Assembly: GCA_963930655.1 (NCBI GenBank)
Contig: OZ005615.1
Span: 9,814,001 to 9,878,000 of the forward strand
Source of the DNA: Myrica gale
Lineage: Eukaryota; Streptophyta; Magnoliopsida; Fagales; Myricaceae
Length of the DNA stretch: 64,000 bases
Reading direction: 5' to 3'
In this document: piece after piece, positions 35,240-45,720 of the stretch
Numbering within the stretch: the stretch's first letter is position 1
Layout of the letters: each line of letters starts with the position of its first letter
The notes under the pieces: generated by a model
Databases searched by the model: none
Told to the model about the DNA's origin: nothing
Seen by the model: only the letters and a program-made list of their open reading frames with translations
Made by a program: the position numbers and the translations under genes

Positions 35240-36180
35240 CACTCAAATAGAGCAGAATCTTGTGTGGCCAACACAGAATCAATTCGGATTCTGCAGTACT
35301 GTAACCTGTTTTGAGCGTTAATCAAGCCCAATGGTCCACGGGAAGGATAGATCAGTTGAGCCCACATTTTCTGTTACCAGATTCTCATTCCAGCCCGATT
35401 GGTCTAACCCCCCCCCCCCCCCAAAAAAAAAGCTAGACTTCCAAACGGTTTTTGGGTTGGGCCCTACCCAAGGAACACCGGAGAAAAAAAGAAGAAGCAT
35501 ATGTACGACATTAAAGAAATCTAAAAGAAAAGGCAGGGGTATTAAGGTTGAAAGGGAAATGTATCATGAAGAACATAATTTCATCTGAAGGTACGGAAAT
35601 TTCCTTTGCAATGTAGGTGGGTAAGGCTAAAACATAGCTGGTATCGGCACAGGGCAATTATGTAGAATATTAGCACACTCTAGATCTAGAGGGACGGGAA
35701 AAGAGTAAATTTGGATAAAGCCAGAGCAATAAATGCACAACTCCCGGGTCAATTATGCTGCGCTGTAAACTGGGTACTCTGATTAAAAGCAAACCCTCTA
35801 ATAATGTCAGAATTGATAGGTCATTTTCATGTGTAGAAAAATGGGAGAGCTGAAACTAGGCCTAAAACGTTAAAGAGGACATTATTGTGCACAAATATTT
35901 GTCCAAAAAAGACCACCTGCGGGGGCGACTTTGTACTGTAAAGCCCAAGCATAGCTCAGCCAAGTATTGGGCCCGAGCCAGTTGAGCTAACTTGCCTCCA
36001 GGTACGGCTGGTACAAGTCTACCCGTACGCTAGCTTTTGCAGTTTTTACAGCTACTAATTCAAATTTTGCACTATAACTGGTTCTTATACTTTGACATAT
36101 ATGTACATACACAGGTATAGTGGGACTTATCTCTCTACTCTCTCACTTCCGCTTGATATAAATAATTGCAAGTGTACCAA
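35240..36180. other. Spacer, no gene seen
   Basis: No coding sequence is supported. A C15/A9 homopolymer junction is at about 35409-35432, where assembly errors are plausible. Confidence 0.5.
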
Positions 36181-37091
36181 TTGATGGTTGAGATTTTTCG
36201 TAGTAACATTGATCATGATGGTTGGTTTTGGCCTGAGAAAACGAGGCATGGCTAAAATGTTTCCAAGCAGCTTGACTCATTAGATTAAATTTTTAGTCCT
36301 GGAAAGAGTACTGAAATTCCACTAAATTGGAGACAATGGCCAAAACAACATGAAGTCCCATTGCCAGTGAAAAGTAGAAAAAGGAGAAGCTAGAATCTAC
36401 GGAGGACTTGAAGCCCGGAATCTTACCCCGGGCAAGTACCTAGAGATGACTTCCTGTGCCAATGCTCGGACATCCTCATCCTCGAGATCTCCGTCCAGGT
36501 TGAAAAAACTTGTCAGTTCTGCTAATGTTGGGTGTTGTTGTGGAGGATCAAAATGCTGGGATAAGTTAGAGTTAGATTGCAAGCTGTCTGCAGTTGCTGC
36601 CATATCTGATGAGGAATGTTGATTTGGAGGCGATGGGCTCTGACATTGCTGGGGTGGAAGTGGAGGAAGGCGCTGCAATGAACTGAGGCGGGCCTGAACA
36701 TACGCTAACTCTGCCTGCAAATTCACTACCTACAAAGATGCAGCTATTAGTTTAGCTTTAAAATGACATCCATCCTTTAGGCTTTGACAGGGTTAGGTGG
36801 TGCTAATCTCTTCTACTAAGGGTATTTTCAAGCCAGCAACGCAAAGAAACAAAAGAAGAAGATATAATATGCATAAAAGATTACATTCGCAACACTATAA
36901 TGCTTGAATCAGCAAAGAGCAACTTAGGTTATGTTTGTGTTGTAAAACTTTTTGGTATTGAGTTTAGTGAAAAAGTAAAAGAGGTAATTTTTTATAATTT
37001 TTGTAATTTTTTTATATTTTTTGATGGGAGAGAGAGAGATTATATTGTAATATTTTATTGGAAGTTGGTGAAATATTTTGTGAAATATTTT
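36181..37091. repeat. Tandem duplication unit A (911 bp), distal
   Basis: Identical, wherever I compared, to 37092-38001 at an offset of 911 bp. It contains a full copy of the last LBD exon with its splice acceptor, plus 3' flank. Its right edge cuts a MITE about 15 bp short of the MITE end. Confidence 0.95.
36397..36729 (-). pseudogene. Duplicated LBD31-type last exon (extra copy)
   Basis: Encodes the same 110 residues and stop as 37308-37640, with the same AG acceptor before GTAGTGAATTTG. It lies downstream of an exon that already has a stop codon, so it would be used only if splicing skipped the proximal copy, and the protein would then be unchanged. It has no first exon of its own and is not a separate gene. 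Confidence 0.85.
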
Positions 37092-38001
37092 TTGATGGTT
37101 GAGATTTTTCGTAGTAACATTGATCATGATGGTTGGTTTTGGCCTGAGAAAACGAGGCATGGCTAAAATGTTTCCAAGCAGCTTGACTCATTAGATTAAA
37201 TTTTTAGTCCTGGAAAGAGTACTGAAATTCCACTAAATTGGAGACAATGGCCAAAACAACATGAAGTCCCATTGCCAGTGAAAAGTAGAAAAAGGAGAAG
37301 CTAGAATCTACGGAGGACTTGAAGCCCGGAATCTTACCCCGGGCAAGTACCTAGAGATGACTTCCTGTGCCAATGCTCGGACATCCTCATCCTCGAGATC
37401 TCCGTCCAGGTTGAAAAAACTTGTCAGTTCTGCTAATGTTGGGTGTTGTTGTGGAGGATCAAAATGCTGGGATAAGTTAGAGTTAGATTGCAAGCTGTCT
37501 GCAGTTGCTGCCATATCTGATGAGGAATGTTGATTTGGAGGCGATGGGCTCTGACATTGCTGGGGTGGAAGTGGAGGAAGGCGCTGCAATGAACTGAGGC
37601 GGGCCTGAACATACGCTAACTCTGCCTGCAAATTCACTACCTACAAAGATGCAGCTATTAGTTTAGCTTTAAAATGACATCCATCCTTTAGGCTTTGACA
37701 GGGTTAGGTGGTGCTAATCTCTTCTACTAAGGGTATTTTCAAGCCAGCAACGCAAAGAAACAAAAGAAGAAGATATAATATGCATAAAAGATTACATTCG
37801 CAACACTATAATGCTTGAATCAGCAAAGAGCAACTTAGGTTATGTTTGTGTTGTAAAACTTTTTGGTATTGAGTTTAGTGAAAAAGTAAAAGAGGTAATT
37901 TTTTATAATTTTTGTAATTTTTTTATATTTTTTGATGGGAGAGAGAGAGATTATATTGTAATATTTTATTGGAAGTTGGTGAAATATTTTGTGAAATATT
38001 T
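37092..38001. repeat. Tandem duplication unit B (proximal)
   Basis: Proximal copy of the 911-bp unit. It holds the last exon presumably used by the LBD gene. Its MITE continues to a complete end at 38016, so unit B is the ancestral context on this side and the breakpoint fell within the MITE. Confidence 0.95.
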
Positions 38002-38225
38002 GGTGCAAACGCAGACTTAATAAAAAAAACCACAAACAGAACAGATGTGAAACCATAAAGTGCATTCTCGAAATAGCTAGGTATGTTTCCATGTTCATCG
38101 GACAGTACCGCAGATCACCAAATGTCCTGGTTCAAACGGATACCTCTGGGCATGCTTACCACTTCTTCGACTTAATTAGTGATGTTATCCCAATTACACC
38201 CAACCCACAATCACTCTCCGTGTAC

Positions 38226-38269
<44 letters not shown>

Positions 38270-40235
38270 GAATCCATAAATAGTGCATTCCACCTAATCA
38301 GAGGGGAATGGAATTCTACCTAATTAAAGCTAAAGAAGACTGGTGGTGCTTATCTTCCCAATGGACCATATATGGTAACCGAAAAAACCAATTATAACAG
38401 TATTAATTATTCTACCGTACCTAATCAACAGAGGATACTTGAACTAATGCATGGTTATCTACAACAAAACAAAAGCTTGTTACCATATCACGCATAAGAT
38501 TATGCAGCCTCAATGATCGCTGATGGTATTCCCATATACAAGAGCATGGGAGACATATCTCTGCAAGTTATAATAACCACAAAGCATGTGATTAAAGAAA
38601 CTGCATGTTTTCTACATGGAGACTAATCTCCAATCTGGGATTCATTATTAAGGTTTCTTTATACAAGTTGTCATCCAGAATATAAAAACTGATAGAGGAA
38701 GTCAAACCACATATATTTGAATATTTCTCGAGCTGCTAAGCTTACTTGGTAGCTCCGGAAAGCAACACAATCGAGCCCATAGTTATCCACCCAGTTCATG
38801 GCGGTTTCCACCTCTCTCTCTCTCTCTCTCAATAGCACAAATTAGTATGAATTTCACCAAAAACTAATTATACATAGAAGGAAAACCCTACGGGCCTAGC
38901 TACTGCCGTATCTATCTCCATAAGTGCAAGCAAGCATGGACTTGGTGTCTTGGTGCAATTTTTATTGGAAACCGAAGACTGCTTTGCACCCCGAAGGAAG
39001 AAACACTAAATTAACCATCTTATTAGAATGGAAACTCGATTTGCACCTTTGTTGGGGGGGATATAGACGTGCTTAACACCTAGAAAACAAAGCCCTATAT
39101 AGGCACACGTTAGTATGTTGATCAGAGGAAATGCATAAAATCTATCAAGACTGATAAACGCGTCAAACTAACAGTCATACGGATAATCTTGTAAGTGTGA
39201 AAACCTTGACCAACTCGGATTACATCAGAAATTTCTCAAAACTATCGCAAAAAAAGTGTACACCCGAGGCGCACTTTAGCGTAATTGCTCTAGACTATTC
39301 TTTCTTTTCCTTTACTTTAGTTCGATAAAAACCCAGCAAAGCTGGCATATTTGAAACCTTCTAAAGCAAGAAAATAACCCCCATTGGGTTACTTCTTCTT
39401 AAGGAGCTACTAGGATCTGCACATACGAAACGCTTGACAATCCCTTTAATTTACACCTATATGCCATACCCCTTCTCGACTTCTCATGCAGGTACATGCT
39501 AGGATGGCCTTTTCTCAAATCAATATCCCAGATTGCACTATATTTCTCTCAAGGAAATGAAAAGGACAAACCCAGAAGGAAAAGAAAAACAATCTAAGAA
39601 GTGTGTCAACTGTCAACCAAATTGATGTCTTGCGTTATGTCTTTTGATTAATACATCTTGGCTTAACTTATAACTAGGAGTTAAAAAGAAGAAGCTTAGT
39701 TTAAGAGCATTTATCATAATTAGAACAGTCCTTCAGAAGAGTAAAATAAAGAAATCAAGTTAGTAAATAAGACAGGCTTTCTGAAGCAACAAAAAAATAT
39801 CCGTGAAATTATAAAAGCTTCCCATATCAGCCTATGATCCCCTTCTACTATAACACTTAACACACGTAACAGCATAATTAAACAGACATACAGAACACTG
39901 AGTGGGTACGTTTGTGGGACAATCAAGAAGATTAAGACCGCAGAGCTCACCTGCTGTTGTAGAGTAAAGATGTGACCAAAGCAGCCATACACTGGGTCTC
40001 TAACCCTAGACAGAGCCTCATAGCAAAGCGTAACGACCGCATCGAGCCGCTTGTGTGCCGGAATTCGCAAGAGCAGCTTGGAGGCATTGCTAGCCCCAAA
40101 CACCTTGTGCACCGCAGCAAAGTGAGCAGTGCCTTGGTCAGAGTCAAAATAGGGTGCAAATAGGCAACCGTTAACGCACTTACGCCTGAGGTACTTGCAG
40201 GCGCCACAAGGCCCACCTCCGTTACTTGCACTCAT
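37308..40235 (-). CDS. LBD31: LOB-domain protein, LBD31/LBD17-like
   Basis: Exon 1 is 40235-39951 (95 codons) and exon 2 is 37640-37308; GT-AG and phase 0 give 205 aa. The start is the ATG at 40235; the codon before it is GTG. The LOB domain shows the zinc block C10-x2-C13-x6-C20-x3-C24, the GAS block ('[12 protein letters not shown]') and the coiled '[22 protein letters not shown]' spanning the splice site, where LBD genes usually have their intron. The C-terminus ends '[16 protein letters not shown]', as in the LBD31/LBD17 group. LBDs are plant-specific nuclear transcription factors that dimerise by the coil. The 2.3-kb intron contains a MITE and an (AG)n run. Exon 2 is duplicated downstream. 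The name rests on C-terminal similarity and the LBD30-like neighbour. Confidence 0.92.
37838..38016. mobile_element. Harbinger/Tourist-like MITE in the LBD31-type intron
   Basis: GGTTATGTTTG ... CAAACGCAGAC with TTA on both sides (37835-37837 and 38017-38019), a 3-bp duplication typical of PIF/Harbinger. A copy truncated at its right end sits in unit A (36927-37091). Confidence 0.65.
38229..38266. repeat. (AG)n microsatellite
   Basis: About 18 AG units in the intron of the LBD31-type gene. A (TC)n tract is at 38812-38830. Confidence 0.9.
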
Positions 40236-40513
40236 CACTCCTCTCCCTTTCTCCTTTACAGAGGAATTAGCTTCTTCTCGGAGTTTTAAAGTACTTGTGG
40301 GGTAGAAAGAGAAAGCGAGAAAGAGGGACGTATTTAGAGGGAAAAGGCGTGGGTTTGTTGCTCTGTCAAGAAATATGGAAGTTTTGGTTATGGTGGGTCA
40401 CTTGAAAGGGACAAATTGTTCTGTTCTAGTTTCCGCTTCATTTTCCATTTGCTCTAATTAATTTCCCCTTATAATAATGTGGAGGGGGGGGGGGGGGTTG
40501 AATTTGGTTGATA

Positions 40514-40594
40514 CTTTAAAGCCACGGCAAAGCAAGTTGGGAAGGGAGGGGCAAGGCAATGGGGAGCAGCTTGCGTGAAGCAAACATACATGCG
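40514..40594 (-). promoter_or_regulatory. Shared LBD promoter module, LBD31-type copy, with TERE
   Basis: Read towards the gene, a CGCATG-led 22-bp block (40586-40565, TGTTTGCTTC to GCAAGCTGCT) is followed 38 bp later by CGTGGCTTTAAAG (40526-40514). The complement of the latter contains CTTTAAAGCCA, a perfect match to the tracheary-element regulating element CTTNAAAGCNA. The module ends 279 bp before the ATG. A TATAAG at about 40471-40476 could be the TATA box. Both blocks recur upstream of the LBD30-type gene. Confidence 0.75.
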
Positions 40595-40599
40595 GTGAC

Positions 40600-43178
40600 A
40601 GTATCAACTTCCAACCGCCCGCAGTTGAGGCCACGTGCGAATCCCATCCCACGTGGGACAAATATCCAATCTTTTCAATCTATCTATTCTCCTGTCATTT
40701 CCATTTCAGCTAGCTCTCAGCCTCAGCCAGAGGCCCAGAGGTAGCGAGGGAGTACGTACAGTACGCTCTAGGTGTGCTTTTATTGCCTCAGATGAGATGT
40801 GGTAGCAGTTCTTCGTTTCAGCTTGTGTATATACGTGCGCTACATGATTCATCTATAATATCTTCCCTAGGTTTCTGGTTTACAATTGGCCTAAAAGTTG
40901 CAGCAATACTTAAAAGCAGTTCGTTCTCCAAATTCCCGGAGCTTTGATGGCAACCTTGAATTGACGCCTTTTACAAGATGGCAAAAGTAGGAAGCCCCTA
41001 TCTCATTCATTCAAGAGAAGTTGCCGTATGATGCGCATCCTAAGTGCAACCCGTATGCATTCAGCATATGCTCGATCGGATGTGTCAAAACTTTAAAATC
41101 TCTCAAAGTATGATCAACAGTACCGTCAGATTGTGTCATGTATACCACTTTTTCATTTTCTCAATTGATCAATGTATTACTAAAATAGTCGTATATACTC
41201 ATGGAATTTCTTCAGATATTTTTTCGAAAGGAGAAAAAAAAACTACTGCGAAAAAGTGATTGGTTTTTATTTTTCATTCCATGAGAAAATTAAGGGGCGT
41301 GGCGTCGCGTCGGTGGCTGGGTGCCATGAAAGTTGTTGAACCTCTCATCATCCTTAACTTTTCAGAACTACCCTACGCGCGCAATGAAGGGCGTGCCGTT
41401 GATGCCATGAAAGCTGAGCTGTAGTCAACATTGAAATAGTGAGATGGACAGACTAGTCAAGCTCGCACTCGCACTGACGTAGCCCTAAAAACCATGCTTG
41501 ATGTAATATCAAATCGGGACACATCATGTTACTCTGAAATATGGTCGCACTTGTCGTCTTAAGGAAGAAGATTGCAGCAACCACGTGGCAGTACTTTCCG
41601 GCCCTCCCCACCCCAAGTTTCTTCTCTTCTCAATACGGGGCCGGGGGCCGGGACGGGGTCAGCTTCGCCTACTCTGGTTTGGCGACTGGGGGTAATGGAT
41701 CTACCGACAATAAAGAGAGAACTGCAGTACTTGCTAAAACACACGCTTGATACGAAGGACTTCTTCTCGTCTCTTTTCCTGGACTCTTGGCATAGCAAAT
41801 CCTTCTTCCTCCTCCTTTTCATATTAGAATAGACTCTTCGCATAGCAAATTCTTCTTCCTCCTCTCATCAGAAAATATAGTTTAAAAAGATCAAAGACTA
41901 AAGATGAGTTATGTTAATTTTTTTTTAGTAACAAGGAAATTTGGGCATCTATATATATATTTGCGTGTACCAAATTCGAACGGATTTGTTTCAATATCCG
42001 TAAAAGTTAACTTTAACGTCACATTAAACCTTAAAAAGATTGATCAATCTATTTATCCACCTTCATTTAAGTCACGGATTTTTTGCACAAGTAGTAGTTT
42101 GAATTCCTGAATATTCGTCTAATCCACTCTTAGAGGAGTCCTCTCCCACTTTGGTAGCCAGGATGAGTTTATAATTTAACTTGTTATGAGATCAGTGGTT
42201 ATAATGAATTTAAAAGGATAATCTTTCGCAATAAGAGTGTAAGTTCTTAGACGAGCAATGGTTTATTATAAACATACGAGTCATATGTATACATGAAAAA
42301 GAGATTCAACAAACAATATTGTTCATATATATCCACAGCTGACAGATCTAGCCTTTTTTTCTCTGCTAATTGAAGTTCATGAGTATCCTCGCCTTTCATT
42401 CGTCGTAGCGGGTTATACTAATTATTTTGTATTCAGATGCTCTAATTAATTAGGAGAAACTGCGTTTTTGTCGAGTTCTTGACTCACACGACATCAGGGG
42501 AGACATATGGGTCGGGCCTTGATTAATTAATTAAGCTCTATGTGTCTAAGTTCACGTAAAGGCCCAGTTTGATCAAAACTGTTGAAATCAACTCAAAACA
42601 TACTACCTGCGTCTTAAGGATCGTCGGTCCATGACTGTATGTACGTACTTCATTTTCTCGCGTGCAAGGCAAATTGCAAACACTTTGATTATTGGCCAAA
42701 AAAGTAGGTAAATCAATTTCACTTAGGCCAAAAAAACATTGATCAGACAAATTAAGGTCTAAAATATTATAACTCATTTACCAACGGATTTTGTAGTCTC
42801 AATAAAGTTGTTATAGTAACTATTAGATATTGTAGTAGGTAAGTCTTTTAGCCACGAGGTATTTTTTCCGAACCTCTAGATCACATATATACCATTGTCC
42901 TTATATGTATATATCAATCGACGACTTAATTTCTATATATATTTTAGAAGACGTGCTTTTATCATTAATGTTGTAGGCAATATTTCTTGTAGTAGTGTCT
43001 TTTTTTTTTCTTTTCAATTGTACTTTGTTTGCTTGAGGGACCAACACGTGTGCAAAAGCATGTTGCTATGGAAATTTCAGTAGTCAAGGCTCAAAAAAAA
43101 ATGAAAAACCATTTTTTCACAAATTTTCACAAACTCTAATAATTTATTAATTAAAAATTGTTATCAAATTATTTGTTT
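40600..43178. other. Upstream region of the LBD31-type gene, no gene
   Basis: No coding sequence is supported; ORFs at 41541-41843 on both strands lack domains. This is the start of the ~8.5-kb shared upstream region of the two divergent LBD genes. Confidence 0.5.
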
Positions 43179-43571
43179 GGGATAAATACACTTTGCCCCT
43201 TGTCTTTGGGGTCATTTACAATTTGCACCCTAAGGTTTTACTCTTGATACATTGGACTCGTTATCTTACACATTTTTGCAAAGTGGACATCGTACCTAAT
43301 TTGTCTTATAAATTGATGGATTTCGTCAACACATGCATTGGACGACCGCTACATGAAGCGGTAGACCGACTCGTCATGCCTCTTACGTTACCTTTGTAGC
43401 GGTCGACCGATTTACCTGTTAACGAAATCCGTCAATTTAGACGGCCAAATCGGGTATGAGGTCCATATTGTAAAAATGTGGAAGATAATGAGTCCAATGT
43501 ATCAAAAATAAAATATCGGGGTGCAAAGTATAAATGACCCCAAAGAAAATGAGGCAAAGTATATTTATCTC
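43179..43571. mobile_element. MULE-type MITE family C, second copy (393 bp)
   Basis: The same arms and exactly the same length as the copy at 28332. The central part instead carries GACCG repeats like those of the 17458 element (for example GCGGTCGACCGA near 43399). The flanks TATTTGTTT and TACTTTTTT are a decayed 9-bp duplication. Confidence 0.8.
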
Positions 43572-44544
43572 TACTTTTTTATTATAAATTCTAATAAAAT
43601 CTACACTGGCCTCGATCCAAAATTTTTATTGGAGGCATCCAAACAAAGAACCTTTTGTGTCGAGGTTGGAAGAGGGCGGGGCCACCTCGTGACTAAAAAG
43701 GTATTGTTTCTCCTTTCATGCATTACAGTCGGAAAAGGGGTTGCTTTTTAGTCAAGTTATACCCCTTTTATCCCCCTTTATTTTCGTTTACCATTTTAAT
43801 AATATTTATTTCTTTCCTCAAGTACCTTGGACGACACTTAGCAGCTTCGTTGCCGTATTTTGGGGCGACATCCTCTAATTTAAAACGCATTCCTTTCAAA
43901 TCAGAAATAAATCTTAAAGCAGCGATATATATGCAAGAGACACTACTTAAACATCAACAGACACTACTTAAACATCAACAGACAGCCTAAGGAATTTCAT
44001 AAACACAACAAAAACTGCCAGCAAACTGTGTTTCGTTAGCAGCGGCCACGGGCTAGATTTTTCAAATCTTTGAGGGGACGTTGTTTCCTGGACATCATAC
44101 ATATAGTAAACCATAATCGAATCCTAAATCGGCCGGACAACTCTATTTTGGCTCTAATTTTGTCCGAGGCAACCGTGCCGATAGGCGATCTATAGTCAAT
44201 ATGATGTGAAAGTGAAGCTACTCAATTTTTGAGTATAGCAGTGCAAAAGAGATTTGGGGGCTCTTCGGCACCTTTGTATTCTCAGAATTTTTTGAATCCT
44301 GAGAATCCACAAATCGAACATGTTTTTTAACATCACCTAAAAATAACTACCGCACGTATACCAATAAAGTTAATATCACCTAAAAATTTTCAAAACACAA
44401 AAAATTCTCAAAAAACTACCCCACCGAACATCCTCTTGGATTTTCAAAGCTGAAACAGGACAGGGGGAAAGGGATCGAGATATATAAAAGTCTCGTGCAT
44501 GCTAATAACCAATTCATGGTAACTTCTACTACTGCCCTATGGCT

Positions 44545-45720
44545 AGAGACGAAGCTCCGGGGGCCTAGTGGGGGGGCCATGGCCTCCTCAAATTTTTTAG
44601 AAAAAAAAGTTAGAGGAAGTAAGAAGCATCAATCGTGAGAAATAATAGAGCAATGGGTCTCCCAATTTATTTTTTAAAAATGTACTAAATATGAATGGTG
44701 TCTTTTTAAATTTTAACCCTATTTTTTTATCGTTTCAACTCCTTTTTTCTTTCTTCTCTCACTATCTCTTCTTCCTCTCCTAAGTTTTCTCTCTATAGCT
44801 GCCTCCCAAATTTTCTCTGTTTCTACTACTGCCTCCGGATTTTCTCTAATTTCTCTCTTACGGCCTCTCACAATTTACATTCTTATCTTCACAGATTTTA
44901 TCACCTTATCTCACCTTATCTCCCCATATTTTCATCGTCTCTCCCATTATTTCTCTCTCTCTCTCATACTATTTTGCCTCATATACAAAAAATCGCAAAA
45001 TAGCAAATTCCTCTTCAAGGTTAGAATTCTCAAATTTATTACATTTAATTATTATTGTCTAATTAAAATATTAGTGTTTATTGTTTATATGATAAACAAA
45101 GAAAAAAATTGTCTATTGTGATTTGCCCTCTGTTAATTTGGCTAGATATCAAAATTGCTTTGTGCCTCTATCAATAATTTATGTGTCATATTGCTTAATT
45201 TTATGCGGCCAATTTAGGTTGTGTATATGCGTAGGCAAAAAAATATTAATTTCTTTTACAAGAGAAAAGAAATTGATACTTCACAAGCTCATAAAGAAGT
45301 AGAAACTGTTCAACGTTCTCGTAAAGTACCTAGAGTTGAAGTTGAACCTAAAGAAAATATTACATCTAGAGCTCGACTTGAAAAAAGTGATACACCTAGA
45401 GCTAAATATGAAGAAATTGATTTCTCCTAAAGTACCTAGATTTATCTTGTTGTTTACATTGAGAAAGAAATTGCAAAAGGTTTTAATACTTATGTATTAA
45501 TTGATGACTTTTACTTGTTGAAAGAACGTCGGATTCAATTAGCATAGTTGATGAAATTTTGACTTTTACTTGTTGACTTGTTGCTTATTTTGATTATAAT
45601 GAAAATTTGAATATTTTATTTATTGCCTATGCTTTTAGGATTTTTTAATTTCAAGTAAAACTATATTTGACTCTGGCTCTCCTAAGGACAAATCCCGACT
45701 TAGTCCCCCTGCCTAGGACT
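44545..45720 (+). mobile_element. Probable hAT/TTF-type remnant
   Basis: The ORF at 45221-45430 begins 'MYMRRQKNINFFYKRKEID', resembling the start of plant TTF-type hAT transposases ('KRFKTIDSFFKR'), but it ends after 69 codons. The left border near 44545 (TAGAGACGAAGCTCCGGGGG) and the right near 45680 (GGCTCTCCTA) look like degraded hAT ends. No target-site duplication was found, so the borders are approximate. Confidence 0.5.

Noticed and set aside
35409-35432. C15/A9 tract as a regulatory element
   Set aside because: Simple homopolymers; more likely a sequencing or slippage artefact. The same applies to the G-runs at 22556-22583 and 40483-40498.
36397-36729. A third LBD gene
   Set aside because: It is only a last exon, identical to 37308-37640, with no LOB-domain exon of its own.
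43179-43571. CRISPR-like array from the repeated GACCG motifs
   Set aside because: Repeats are short, irregular and inside a MITE of a plant genome.
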